This document shows positions 48,105 through 62,520 of a DNA stretch of 64,000 bases, piece after piece. A model generated the notes under the pieces. It was not told the DNA's origin and ran no database searches. It saw nothing but the letters and a program-made list of their open reading frames with translations. The stretch comes from Metopolophium dirhodum (taxonomy: Eukaryota > Arthropoda > Insecta > Hemiptera > Aphididae). Numbering within the stretch: position 1 is the stretch's first letter; the number at the start of each line of letters is the position of its first letter. Made by a program: the position numbers and the translations under genes. The stretch covers positions 8,430,393 through 8,494,392 of the forward strand of contig NC_083568.1 in NCBI RefSeq assembly GCF_019925205.1. The letters are read 5' to 3'.

Positions 48105-49844
48105 AATAATAGCAAGATTATATTATAGTTCGACTTGTCCATTGTGCTTGCCGGCGCGCCGAGCCCAATAAATCCGCGGTGTGGTACTGTGGTACCTGCC
48201 TACCTTTATTATTATGATAATCACTCGACGTCCGTATATAATTGTCACACCTATCTATATGGGCAAATTGGTGAATTTTTCGAATGTAACGCCTATATGT
48301 ATATATATACCAGTCGTGGGAACTGACATTTGTATAGTGACTGCAATAACGCCGGTGGCAATAATTAGTGAAAACCTCGGTGAACTCTCGAAGGTAGATA
48401 TCGCCATCGCTGTCATTATACTGCGCCGCAGACAACCAACTTATTGCTGTCGATTGATACCCGCGCAGAGGGCCGGCAGACCACCTGTAATACGATACTT
48501 GATAAATAGGCGATATATAGCGTCCGTGCATACACAAAATAATACATTATTATTCTCTCGTAAATATGACGTATAGATAGGTGGCTATATACACTATGCA
48601 GTAGGTGCAATACAGACATATTTCAAGATATACGATATACCTGATATTCATAAGGCAACAATTATATTGTTTTTCTGTGTTTATTACCCATATACGTTTC
48701 GCTTGAGCAACTATAGCGAGAGAGTATATAATGTACGTAGCGTCGAGTCGCTCGAAAAAAAGAAGAAAATTACATTATGTGCCTTGGTTACACACATATT
48801 ACTTAATTCTCGAATTATATAATGTCTTGAATTACTTAGCCAAATACCTTTAAACGTCCCTCAAACTAATACTCGTGTAGTCGTGTGTCAAAAACGTTAT
48901 ACACACCTATACTTATCGTCAAAATTGTAGTCGATTAGCAACGACCAACAGAATGTTGATTTCAGGTAACTCGACATTGATTTTTTCCATGAAAACTTGA
49001 CCAGGTTAAAATCATTGATTTAATTGTAACGATAGGTACTTATTAAATTTTTAATATTTAGATTGTACTAATATCGAAAAATAAATGTTCCGAGCCCAAA
49101 TTGTTGGGCGTATACTTATTAATAATAATAAACAAAAATATTATTATGCTTAAACAATATTGTACTACTATTGAAGACACAATTATTATCATAATGACAC
49201 CGATCGAATGACACTACATGATGACATGATACGAATTTCCCGAGTTAAAATTTTATTACTACGAACAATTTCAATTCAAATCTGAAAATTCAAGAGAATA
49301 TTGACGTTTTGTTTAATACCTACGTAGCTATATTTTGAAATATTGTATTCATATTATATATAATATATATCACAATAATAGAAAACACTATTGTGTATTT
49401 TCGTTGGTATAAATTACAGTATGTACGATACTTATTACACGACCAAACGGGTAATATTATTTTATTGCATTTATTATTATGATATGTAATAATTATTCCA
49501 CGTTGTGTTTGTAATATATTTTATTAAAATAATATAACGGTAACACTCAATTATAATATGTACGTAGCTGGTAGAATTTTTTTTCTTATAAATTATTAAA
49601 ATGAATAAAATTATCTTAGATCCAACGACGTGTAATGTTGTTTTATTGTATAACAATATTAACAAGATGCATAAAAACTATCTAGATGCGTATAATGTAT
49701 ATTACAACATTCTGTGTATGAGTTACAGCAACACGACTTCGATTTCCATGCGAGACTTAGTGTCGTGGGTGTTCTATTTAATAGGCATTGTTACTTTTTT
49801 GTTTAATTTTACAGGAAATCAATGACAAAATGTAATTTTAAGTG

Positions 49845-49866
49845 CTCTCTCTCTCTCTCTCTCTCT
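49845..49866 (+). repeat. (CT)n microsatellite
   Basis: Eleven CT units, followed by a second short CT run. Confidence 0.9.
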
Positions 49867-50149
49867 GCTCTCTCTTACCAGCACGTTTTTGAATACCTTT
49901 ACCTACAAACTTTTATTCAACCGATGTAAACTAATATCATTACACGGCGACTACTTATTCAGTTGGATTAGTAGTAGGTTTTGTGAAATCTAAGCTTAAA
50001 CGAGATCCGATTTTTTCACGTCCGATTAGGTCCAGTTTGGTCTAAGATTTGCGCCCAAATTATATTTTTAGGTATAAGCTTTGCGTATATTATTACGATT
50101 AATGTATCATATGTTGTATATTTTTATGGCGTTTTAGAAATATAATAAT

Positions 50150-51660
50150 ATTATACTGGAAATATACATTCGGCGATGGCTGAAACGATCGTTCGGCAAG
50201 TAGCAGGCCAGCGGGCTATACGTCACGTCAATGCGACGACGACGTCGTTCTAAAATATTAGATACTTAGATTTTTATTGCATTATCGATACTTCGCGCGC
50301 GTTCTTGGCCCGAAACTTGGCACGGTGCACACGTATTATATAGTGCCATATAAATATAATATTTTATAGGGTCGTACACGGCGCGCGCGCACACACACAC
50401 ACACTCAAAATATTACACAAACACACTTGTAGCGCACCTAAGTATAATAATATTCTAATAACTAATTTGTAAATTATACTTATGCGATTATACTTGTGAC
50501 ACACATAATAATAATATTGTAAGCGCGTGTTGTCAATACGACATTATTATTATTATTACTATTAAATTGTCGCGAAAACTGGAAAACGATAGAACCGTTG
50601 ACCTATACCATGGCGTTCGTTATGGAGTCTCTGCTCGTTTTTCGTTTCGTCCGGGCGTACCTGCCTGCCTGTCGCCGCCGCCGCCGGACCGGTTACCCCG
50701 AAGGTGGGGCGGTTCCCCCCGACGACGACGACGGCCGCCCGACCGGGGGAAGGGGCCACCGCTGCCGCTGCCGTGGCCGCCGCCGTCTCGTCGGCCGGTA
50801 CCGCCGCCGCGTGTGTGCGTGTGAGCGCGCCCCGCGAGTGTGTGCACGTTCGCGCGTCTACGCTGCAGCTGTAATAGACGTACGCGACGCTCTCGACCGC
50901 TGGTACGATATTATATTATTATCATACCGCGCGCGGCTTCCATTCGTTCTATTATATACGTGTGCGCCGCGTTTCACGTCAGTCCGTCTGACGTCGTCAA
51001 GCGTCCTCTGCTCAGCCATCGCGCGGTCTCAGCGAACCGTGTGCGCCACGCGTGTGTCGGTGGTCGGCGTGTGCGTGTGTGTGTCGGTGGTCGGCTTGTG
51101 CGTGTGTGTGTCGGTGGTCGGGCTTGTGCGTGTGTATCGGTGGTCGGTGTGCGCGCGGGCCCCGCGACCGTGTGCGTGTGTGCGTGAGCGCGCGGCGCGT
51201 ATAATATTGCGGACACCGCGGGTCAGTGTGCGCCGGTGCGTGTCAATCATATTCGCAAATCGCGCGCGTATAAATCGTTTTCGTTTTTCGCCGATCTCTT
51301 TCGATCTTTTTTTTTCCCCCGTCATCATTTTCGTTTCGAATTTCTTTCCGGCGCGTTCGAAATCTTTCCACAAAATTATTAATTTTATATAACCATCCTC
51401 CGATCAACCAATCGCACGATATCATACTATACCTATACGAAAAAGTAAAACATAATTCCCGCGAACGCATATTAATTACATGACATAATAGTATTAATAA
51501 TTCTATCATAATTCATAATAATATTATTATGACCGTCGTCGACGATACGTCTGTCTCGACGTGATATTGTGATATCGCATTTTAGTTCGTTGACGGACAT
51601 GCCTTGTGGATAAATCGCGACTAAAGCCCGCCACCCGCTGGACCCGAACTAAAGGTTCGT
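50150..51660. promoter_or_regulatory. CpG-rich island, probable promoter and 5' exon of an unidentified gene
   Basis: This is by far the most GC- and CpG-rich part of the window, with its core at 50640-51250 (CGCCGCCGCCGCCGG, GACGACGACGACGG and CGCGCG blocks). Frames are open for long distances in several phases on both strands because GC-rich DNA has few stops. The longest runs from an ACCATGG context at 50610 to 51392 and encodes an Arg/Cys/Val-rich, repeat-derived sequence with no domain. TATAAAT at 51269-51275, after CGCGCGCG, could be a plus-strand TATA box. I read it as a promoter plus GC-rich 5' UTR; direction is not decided. Confidence 0.45.
51057..51150 (+). repeat. 27-bp minisatellite, about 3.5 copies
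   Basis: TCGGTGGTCGG begins at 51057, 51084, 51111 and 51137, spaced by TGTGCGTGTGTGTG-like sequence, so the period is 27, 27 and 26 bases. Confidence 0.9.
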
Positions 51661-54600
51661 AATCCCACTTGTGGAGGTTTATATAATTTATAGGCCGTGG
51701 TAATAAATGTATATACGTGAATAATACATTATAATATAATATATTATTATAATATTAGGTATACCCATTTAATAATAATAATAATAATAATACATAGCCT
51801 ATAGGTATCGATATACTTGCACATGTTCATGCACACGCAAACAATAATAATATAATATCGATCTATACACGTTGACCTTTCGACGGCATCAGATTTTATT
51901 ATATATTTTCGTTCTGTATTAAAAAAAAAAAAAATAGTAATAATAATAATAAATTAAAAAATTAATTTCCCTTGACACAAAACCGCGATCAATGGTGACA
52001 AAAATGATTCGATGGTCAGACTTAAGATTTTTATTAATTTAAATTACCGTAATGTTCTTGAATTCACGTCCGAATGCGGAATGATTTCATAGATTATATA
52101 GAATCTCTAATTAAAATATTGAATCGTTAGGACAAATATTAATAAAGTACTCATCGTTCCGGTTAATTAATTTTTATACATTTCGTTTCATCTCTTCTCA
52201 TGCTGCAGTTCTAAGGACGAAATTATCCGTTCATTAAGTTTCATTAATAGCATTAAACTTTCATTAAAAATAATAGCCGGGAAATATACACATATAGTTT
52301 TAATTACATTTCTTTGAAATTATTATTTTTAATATTAATTCACCATTATGTTAAATTACCGGCGTTCTACACGACACTTGCGTATAATGCATACATATAT
52401 ATACGTCTCCTAAGTATGCAGGTATTTACTTTAAATTTAAAATTTCAATAATTATATCAATTAAATATGAACGTACTTGCTACATTTTTTATACAAAACC
52501 GATTTGAGGTAGACATAGGTGTCTACCTAGCTACTATCTATAGTATACGATAAGAGTAAATTCAATATAATAACTCTTTATAACCGTAGGTATCAAAATG
52601 TAATTCAAAACTATCATTAATTTTTTAAAACAAAAAATGAACACAAATCATGTCATTCAATAATAATTTATTTTCAAGGTGGTTTACCATTGATATAATG
52701 CAGAGTATCATAATGTATTTCTTATAGGTAGTGCAGTTATTAACGCTCACGAACAAATTTAGAGTCAGAACTATAAGTTACTTATGTGTATAATGTATAT
52801 TATAGATTATATTAAACGAATTCGCATTAAACTTTGTTTTAGATTTTAAATATTTTTTTATTTTTATTTCAAGGTATACGATATTGTTTTGGTATTATTC
52901 GTTTCATAAATAATACTCGTATGAACACTATTGTTTTATAAACATTCAAGTACCAGCTAACTCGTTTCGATATGATTGCATTGCGACTTTCAAGTAAATT
53001 ATACTACGATGCTGATAATAAAATATATTTGTTTTTGTATCGCATATTATTATTACTTGTAAGTTGTAGACCATTCATTTAAAATTTCTTTCACCTTTCA
53101 CATTTCTGAATAGGTAGGCACACAGACGTTATAGTACATCTATTCACGATTTAAAAGAAAATACCTCAGTACAGACATATTATATTATACATAATTCATA
53201 TTATATATATATATATATATATATAAGAATACCGATCAGCTCAAGGTCTATATATGCATAATAAATAATAATAACAATATTAGTAGTAGTAATATCGTAG
53301 TAATAGTTGTAAACCGCGTGTAGTAGATATATAATATTATGTAGCAATGAATAGTATTAAATGGTGGGCAAAGCACGTTTGGACCAGTTGGACAAAATCG
53401 CATAGAACAAATCATTACAGCCAGTATTGTCCAATTATTAGTTGCACAGGAAAAGTGTCGCTTCTATAAAATGTTTTAATTCGTATAATATTTAATTATT
53501 CGTCAATTTTTTTTTTATATAGGTAATCCTTATTATATCAATTAATACTTGCTAGTGTTATTGTTTTGACAGTATTACAGTGTTAGCGCAGTAATCAATT
53601 ATTAACTGTTCGTTCAAAATTCGATTTTTGGAAATACTTAAAAAAATTATTGGCTTCGGAATATGAAATGAAAAATTTATATGATTCTCATTCAAAAAAG
53701 TAAAAAAATTATAAGAACAAAACGTTGTAAAAATACAATTTCTTTCAAAATTATTGTTTTGCAATGACATCTGCAAATATAATGTAAAAATAATATTTTC
53801 AAAAAAGTCTATACTTTTGTAAATATTAATGCGCTTATTAGGTAAATCAATCACCATTATAGAAGATCAAATCCCCTACACACCCCCTCCTTTGCCCATC
53901 TTTATTATGTGTACAAATGTATAATAATACAATTCGATGATAATGCGCATAAATAATACTTAATATTAATTATATACTCAGGTACCGTGCAAATGTATTA
54001 GTATTTTACTCAGATTTTTCAAATATAGGTGCCTATATCGATATTAAACGCAGTGACTCGTAAAATACCTATATACAATAATATATACATTTTAAATAAC
54101 GGTAGTAAAATAAATTGTCTCTACAAAGGAACCACCGCTGCAGTGAATAACGTATATATTATAGCCATCTATAGGTGACTGATGCAGTGCATCCTACCGC
54201 TTTATGAGCATGCGCCAAGTGAGTAGTCCTCTGGGGGGGGGGGGGGACACGCGGTGCATATTTGTCGGCTCAGAGTTGAGATAGGGAGACTTGTTCAAGA
54301 CTCGTTCCACCGAAATGTTGTCACAAACACACTGTAGATATACATATAACACTATATTATACGCCCTCGACGAGCATCGAAAAACGTCGTGAATAAGACT
54401 GCGGCGAGACGGATGGCGACGTCCGTTGTGGTAAGATTGATGACCAACGGAGAACGTCTCGGTTACCACGTGTTATACCCGCTCGTCGCATCTGGACAGT
54501 GGTCGTCTCGGCAGAGCTTACCGCGGTTGCCCACGTACGGACGTTTGTAATACCTCACCACATAATATTCGATAGCGGATAAAACAAAAAACACACATAC

Positions 54601-57600
54601 ACAAGACGAATTTGTTTTTCAACCAGATCTGTCCACAATGATGTATTACCTCGCCAAACAAATGAATACCTATCACGCCGAAACGTACAAAACGTGTTTT
54701 AAACTTTTAATCGAAGTTGTATACATAATAATTAATAATATAATATAACTGAACATACCGATTTTATTGACATTACGAAAAGACAGTACCTACCTAAACC
54801 GAATGGGAGTTATTCTCATATATATAAAGATTTAAGTCCGGTATTCAAAAATGCATTCATGATGCGGTTAAAACAATTTAGTATTCAGCGACGAAAACAT
54901 TAGTTAGAAATATTGGAAATTTTTTTTCACATTGAGGTTGGTCTCAAGTCATAGTAAGCTATATTATAAGTCGGAAATGATTGTACTTACGCAAACGAAA
55001 CGCCATATTATACGTTCTACGCGGTAGTTTATGCGACGCATCGTAATAATATTATAATGTGTACCTCTATTATATATGTTACGTAAAATAAAGCCAAACC
55101 TTGATATAAGTACAATATAATATAGTCGATGTACATAAAATATATGATTGATTTCTTTGCGTAGGTATGCGCGACCACCGATCGATCTGACTATATACCC
55201 ATATATCAAAGGTGATCAGAGATTCCACTGTTATATTATCCGATCGAGATGACCACAAACAACCCGCATCGTAAAGTATACGCACTGGAAATATAACGTA
55301 GGTATTATAATGTGTAACCAAAACGTGTTATTTGTGATAATAGTTCACATAACACAATGGTTACCGTGTCTACGTTATAGCGCATAATACTAGCGCGTGC
55401 GGTGGAATGGAAATCAACACGTAGTTTTTGTGCACCGGAGCTTGTGGAATTTTTCTAATATACCTACTATCAGTTTTGTTTATACCGCTGCAGGAAGTGA
55501 ACCAATAAGGAACTTCATCAAGGTTCTTTCCTATTTAGAATTGCCACTGCGGCGTGTGTATGGGAAACGTATATATATAATATTACGCTGCGCACGCGAA
55601 TGCATTTTCAGCGAAACAATAAAACATTATTATATATTATATAGTACGCACGGCGACGGCGTGTGTCATAAATTCGATCGTGTGCGTTACATTTTAGTGA
55701 AAGGTTCCAAAGTATCCGTACGGATTACTGCTGCAGAGGTCGATAAGTTCTGCGATTGGGTTTCACTTGTAACAGAACAAAAAAAAAAAATAACACATTA
55801 TATAAATTATGATGTACAGCTGATGCCCCGCTACACTTTGTCGAATTTTGCAACCGCGGTCGTCGTAAAAGGTATGAAAATAACCGTACCCGCGGTACCT
55901 CTATACGCATAGTTTCGCCGCACTTTGCTGCAGTGCGACATTGTCGATTCGTGTATAATATTGTATGAATGAGCTATAGAGGTACATGCGGAGGTTCAAA
56001 AACCTCATCGACTGACTGACTGCGCCTGTTATATTATGTTACCTACGTCATATATACCTATAGGCAGTGGCACAACATTGGCAAAGCCCATGCGGACCGG
56101 TTCTCCGGTGTCGGCGGCGGTGCCTAACCCGACGATGTTTCGCAACAACGAAACCGCCGATCGATAGACGACGGATAGAATAGATCGCGCGATGGCAGTG
56201 CTCAATAAAGACTTAATAATCGGTGGCCGTGTATTAAAATTGCCGATGACGTGGCCATAATATAGCATATAGTTATTGGATATAGGTACCTATTATACTG
56301 CTTCAGCAGTACACCGGCAGCGGCTGCGGCGTTATAGGTATATAGCTGCAAGACGGCCTCAGGCTCTCCAGCTGTACAGTGCACACTGTTTGTGGTATGG
56401 AACGCGTAACAATTCAGAAATTGTGAGAGAACGTTTTTATTTTTTGGCACACCCAAGTATCAACTTGTCGCCGTACATTATATGGTGCAGTTGAATATTA
56501 TTCATTTCCTTCCTATCAAACTGCAGCGGTATCGCAGTCGCTTGTGCCATACAATCTTTTAAACGTATTCTTTATATATAATATATATTATATGTACGAT
56601 TAAAATACCGTATAATATTGTATTCGTTCTAGACGTATAGCATCGGTATTATTACAAGTCAAATAATTGATAATAATGATAAGTGTTTACCTAACTGTTA
56701 ATAATAACAGGTAAAACGCCTATAAAGTTAAAAAGAATATAACTATACCTATGAAAAACCTTTTACATTGGATAATGTGTCATTTAATACTATGTTAAAC
56801 ATTTTTTTCTGAAAAGTGTTATATCATAATATTATACATTGTTACTTAATCCATTTAAACACAAGAGTTTATTAGGTACCTTAGAATTTTAATTTAAAAG
56901 GCAATTTTTGGATGGTATAGTTGACTACAGTTGAATAAAATACCTTTGTCACAAACAAAATTATAATTAAATTAAATTGACTAAAGATGTATGAAACGCG
57001 ATAGAGAGAATTTCTAATTTCCTATCAATTTTACTATAACAACGAGCAAGGTATTTAACTTTATACCGTTGTGTAATGTCAGATTTCTGGATAAGTTGTA
57101 TTTAATTAGTTATTGCTTATGAACGACCTTTACATAAAATGTATCATAAGAAAAGTATATTGTTAACCAATAGCCAAGTATTATAATACTTACCTACATT
57201 TTAACGATTAAGATAAGTATTTTTTTTTTAAAATTATTTTATTTTAATCATAACTTAATTTTACTTATTGTTTTTGATTTCATAATTTACATAACCACAG
57301 TTACGTACTTATTGAAAGTAATTTTTATTATTTTGGACAGGAGACTAATATTTATGTTTTTATTTAAAATATTTCATTTACGATGGTAAATTCAAATATT
57401 CTATAACACGGACGATTTCTTTTTTTTTTAAATAAACAACTAGGTATAACAAATATTAAATACCTATATTTAACTCTGTGTTACTGACGGAAAATAATTA
57501 TAATAATACAATACATATAGATCATCCAGTAAATAAATAAAAAAAAATCATAATCCAATTATTTTAGTAAAGACTATAATGAGGGCTATACTAAAAATAT

Positions 57601-60317
57601 ATTCAGAGAATTTTTGTATATAACTACATAGTATTTGCGTATCAACAGGATGTATTCGTTTAACTTGTAATGAATAGACAACTTATATATTACAACCATA
57701 AAAGGCTACTGTAATATACTACCTGGATGTTATATTTTTTTTCAATAACAGTGTTACGGTGTTATGTTTAATGGTGTAGAATATTGGTACAATATGTCTG
57801 CAAGCGTCTAATTAACTTTCGCAAGCAAATTGAAAACCCATCTGAACGCTAATGTTCTAGATTACATAAATATAATTTTATATACGACTGGTGTAATGCA
57901 AATTATACACCGGAAGTATAATTTAGTTTATTATGTGTTCCATTATAGCGGCTTACGTGTTTGGTGTTCAGCCCAAATTTTGTGAAATGACATCCGTTAT
58001 GAATACCTATACCGTTGACTAATAAATATTTAAATATTTAAAAAAAAATGATATCCGAACTTACCTAATTATATTATATAGTTATAAATTGAATCATACG
58101 TTAGTTATTCGCAAGAGTGTTCATATTTTTTTATGAGAATGAAACAATCGTTTTATAGAATATAGTATGCACTACATGTCTACATTTTATTTGTGTAGTT
58201 TTTAGATTAACATAATTATGAAAATAAAATAAAAACTATCAATAAATATTATTATTAAATATTTTTAATGTTCAATTATATTAGTATTGGTACGTGTTCA
58301 TAAACAATACCATTTTTTTATGTTTTGTTATTTAAAAAGGCAATAAGACTCGATTAATTTTCACTTTTAATTGAGATAAATACACAATATCGACTATATA
58401 ACGTAATATGTGATAAAAAAGTAGATCCTAAATAATGATAATAAGTTTTAATTTATTAAACAGTATTATTAATCACCGATGTGCATAATCATTTTAAAAT
58501 TAGTATATACCTACCAGTAAAACGTTTATAAAATGTATAAGAAAATGTAGAAATATAATAAGTATATTATACTTATACTATATACAGTAATAATTATACT
58601 AGTTTCTCATCAAAGTTTCAAGTGATTTAAATACATTTTCAGCTATTATTAGTGTAAGTATTTTCAGTTGACACTGTTATCAATCACGTAGGTAGGTATT
58701 GTTAATTTTAAATAAATATCAGTAGAGTGAACAATTTTTACTTTGACGCAATAAAATCAAATAAATGCTGTAGGTATATAATAGTTTATTATTTATATCG
58801 AAACGTATAAGGTAGCGCTATAACCTTTAGGTCATAAAATAATCTAAAAGAAAACCTCGAACAGGCAAAGGCCGCAAGTGTATGAGTGAAATTGGAAATT
58901 TCTATTAAACGTTCGATAATACTATACAAAACGATAGCGGTTGTATATACGTTGTGTATAGTATAATACAATATATAGTGTCATTGTGAAATATACCTAT
59001 GTACAAGAACCGGAAACTCTGAATTTCATTCGACGAGTTTTTAAGCAACTCGCAGAGCGTACCTATATCGAACGCCAGCGATGTAATTCATCAATATTAT
59101 ATACTGCTGCAGTATAATAGGTCACGCCATCTTACAATAATGCACTTCATAATTCATAATATAAATGCGTTTTACACTCCTCTACATAGTAGGTAGCGTA
59201 AAATATTATCCTCAAATAATTCATAATAAACCATAGGTGTTAGGCGTAATAAATATAATAATAAAAATATATATTCTTAATTACTATTGCAAAGCTGCAG
59301 TAAGTCGAACAAGAAATTGTTATATTTTTTTTCTGTTGTTTTATGACAAGTCGAATGGCGCGAAACGTATTGTATCCCCACAATATTATTGTATTTTCTG
59401 TGTCAATTAAAATACATCGACGATCGTGTAACATACATCATATCGAACCGTTACAACGTTATGGCTCTAATGAGGTCTGCACAGTCATTGTGATCAATCC
59501 GTGGGATCCTATAGCGCGCATAGTAATTATCGTCTTATTTTCGCAATGTTCGTCATCCGTAGGTGGAAACTCGAGCTTGGTAAACACGAAAAAAGAAAGT
59601 ACCCACTACGTTTCCCCATCGTGCGTCCGAAAACGATGATTTTAAATTTTCAATTGGACCCGTAACCGATCATTATCAGCGATGCACATTTTTTTAGAGT
59701 CGCATATTCCTGCAGGTGCATACATATAAATAAATGCAATTATTTATTTGTACACACATACACTTTGCCGTCCACAGGTAATGATGCGTACCTCCTACTC
59801 ACAGACAACAACCACACAAATATTGTCCGTAATATTATATATTATATTATATTGTACAATAATAATTTGTGTGAAATATGATTGTACGTTATAATTACTC
59901 GATGCACGCGCAATCGACAATAACAGCTAATTAACCCTCGAACACTTAATTTTTGACATATATAGACGTCGATAAGAATGTATGTGTGTGTGTGTGTGCA
60001 TAGATTGAGCTGTGTATCATACTATTAATTGAAAATGTGTGTTGTTCGAAACATGTCCATGCCGTGTGGAGATTTGTGTGTTTAATACTATAATAGTACC
60101 TAATAACGTCCACGATAAAACAATAATCATATTTTTATCACATTACACACTATTAGAGTGTTTATCGAAGTAAAATAAAATTGTGTACATATATGATATA
60201 ATCGCGCTTTTTTTGCCGCGAGATTAGGGATTAGGATTTACAATGCTATTATATTCCTTTAGTCATGTGCTTGTATTCATCCGTTAACCACGTGTGTTGT
60301 GATATTGTGTTCTAGAT
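51661..60317. other. Long non-coding stretch, no recognised gene
   Basis: AT-rich DNA with CpG-richer patches at about 54190-54560, 55380-55920 and 56080-56420. The 171-codon frame at 55397-55912 begins with GTG, lacks an early ATG and has no domain. (TA)n lies at 53200-53225, AAT repeats at 51770-51790 and a G14 run at 54233-54246. If the 50-kb island and the 60-kb exon belong to one gene, this would be its intron. Confidence 0.35.
53200..53225 (+). repeat. (TA)n microsatellite
   Basis: A run of TA dinucleotides of about 25 bases. Confidence 0.9.
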
Positions 60318-60573
60318 TGGCAGTATTGATGATCTCGTGGACTATCAAACACTTTCGCATGGAGAACGGTCGGCCGAAATATTTAATATCCTGTGGATTG
60401 AGGACGTCATAGTCGTAGATTACGCATCGTATCAATCGTACTACTATAGGGAGGGAAAAACGTCATGCTTAACTGCACCGATGCCGAGTGCACGTTGCAC
60501 CATCACCATATTCACGTGGACCCGATACAGCATCACCTACAGGATGACCGGCAACACCATGAACATTCCTCAG
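60318..60573 (+). CDS. Candidate first coding exon with a His-rich N-terminus (coding part 60465-60573)
   Basis: A GC-richer block of about 256 bases is bounded by GTGTTCTAG (acceptor, AG at about 60316-60317) and CCTCAG with GTAAAC following (strong donor, GT at 60574-60575). An ATG at 60465 opens 36 codons plus one base up to the donor: MLNCTDAEC, then LHHHH, then HVDPIQHHLQDDRQHHEHSS. An in-frame TAG upstream supports this Met as the start, making 60318-60464 5' UTR. His/Gln-rich starts are common in insect transcription factors, but I do not recognise the gene. The next exon is not visible in the remaining 3.4 kb and would lie beyond the window. A different frame, open from 60337 to 60684, runs through the donor and is not preferred. 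Confidence 0.4.
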
Positions 60574-62520
60574 GTAAACATTTTGATTAATCGACCGATA
60601 CAAATAAAAATACCTGATATAGAGTTGGTTTCGAGTTTTTACGGCGCATTAAATAGTGAAACTTTGATTTTTAGCTTTAATTAACCGAGAAAAATTACAA
60701 ACTCATTTTACCGGCAAAAGCCCGTAGTTACCCGTAGTATATATATAGTATAGTGAGTACCGCAATGAAATTATTATTTTTTAATTACTGATGCGATAAG
60801 TCAACGAGTTGATTTTAATTAATGGTTATATTTTGAATCGCTATTGGACTTCGCTGCTTTTAATTTAATATGTGTCATCCGTATTATTATTACTGCATAA
60901 ACTTGGGTATGATGGATAGCCCACACAATATACAGCCCATAGGTAGGTATTCAAATTGTAGAATTTAATTGTTGTGCACGATGCTACGATCTTATATTAT
61001 TATCATTTAAAATACCGTAGGATGCATAAACTGTTATTCATTGATGTATTGCAGCACTATCAAGATTATAACAATCATTCAATTAAGTCAACTAAATAAA
61101 GTAATTTAATCCATTTAGTTTTAAAATTAATTTTTTCAATACCAATTTACTTTTATTATTCATTTTACCTTATTATATAATAATTACTGATACTTAAAGG
61201 TACCTATTTAATATAATATCATTAATAACAGCAATAATAACGAAGACATTTACATTGTGTCTTTGTTCATTAATTAACTTAGTTTTGTGGTTTCATTTTA
61301 CTTACTATTTGACAAATATATTTATGAATACTATTATGTATTATTATACATTACATTGTACATTGTACAATATAAAATTAAATATAAAATTTTATGTAAT
61401 TTAATGCTGCAGTAACTATTGGATAATACAAAATATGGTTTATTAAGTAAATACCTAACCATAGTGTGTTTACTTTACACGGGAACTGCAATATTGTTCA
61501 AGTAGATATTAAATTAGGTATCGTTTTTTACCAATAATAAAATAAAAAAATCATATTAGATACAAGTTACACATGTTTTCTGAAATTTTCTACAAACTAG
61601 GTTATAACAAAATTGATACAATTTATTAAACTTATGTAAATAGTAGTAGTTTAATTTGGAATAACTATATATATACCTAACAATATGTTTCTAATTTCAG
61701 AAAATTAATAAAAAAAACAAAATTTGAATAATATAAGTACTATAGGAATCACAAACCAATTCTTATATTATGCTTATGCGCGTTAATCGTTACTACGAAT
61801 AAATCGTGTATAACATTATAAACGTGTCCGCAAAAATAAAATTCTCGAACAATATTATTGTTGTTTGGAGAATGTCAGTCACAAAATAAAGTAACGCGCA
61901 TTAACTATTAAGTAATAAATAATGAAGGTAATTCCAAACAATTTATTCAACACATAATAATATAATATAGGTAAGAAGAAAAACAGTTTCATAAAAATAT
62001 TCATATCTTTAACTATACCTAAATTAATTAAATCACCGCACAGCAATAAGTTGTTATATTATACGTTTTAAATTTTGAACATTGACATGATAATAAACTT
62101 AAGAAATTATACGTTTCAATTAATTTTAAATGAATTTTTCCTACTAGATCTAGATGTACTGATGTATAGCTATTGGAAGACTCGTTTTTAAGCATACAAT
62201 AAATATTTTACAATTTTTTCTCCGACATTAGTAATCGCACGTGCCACAGTAAAATAATATCGTTAAGTACTTGCTGTAATCGGCGCTGCAGCATAGTGCA
62301 GTGTTGACAATGTCACAATATTTTCTCCGTTTCCGAGAGGCACTATAATAATGGTGCAAAAAATTATAAATGAAAAGTTATCGCTAATTTTTTGTGCACG
62401 TTATTCGTAATTTGGCGACCAAATATTTTGTTCCTGGCACGGGTCGAGGCGGTACATAATATTCTGTTACGTATTACATACTATAGGCATAATGCCTATA
62501 TATAATAGAAACAATTACAC
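60574..62520. other. AT-rich DNA, nothing recognised
   Basis: If the preceding exon is real this is intron sequence. No coding frame, RNA gene or element with clear ends. Confidence 0.4.

Larger units (their letters stand above)
47861..50149. other. Non-coding DNA, no recognised gene
   Basis: Two overlapping opposite frames at 48118-48576 have no recognisable domain. A C19 run lies at 48067-48085 and a CT microsatellite at 49845-49866. The rest is AT-rich. Confidence 0.4.

Noticed and set aside
48118..48576. Overlapping frames of 139 (minus) and 131 (plus) codons
   Set aside because: They lie opposite each other, neither has domain-like sequence, and both end in AT-rich DNA without splice signals that I trust.
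50610..51392. 260-codon frame in a good ACCATGG start context
   Set aside because: The predicted product is Arg/Cys/Val-rich sequence generated by GC-rich and TG-rich simple repeats and a 27-bp minisatellite; several other phases on both strands are open too. Treated as part of a CpG island rather than a protein.
55397..55912. 171-codon open frame on the plus strand
   Set aside because: It begins with GTG, has no ATG in the first two thirds, shows no domain, and is not bounded by convincing splice sites. Most likely a chance frame in a GC-richer patch.
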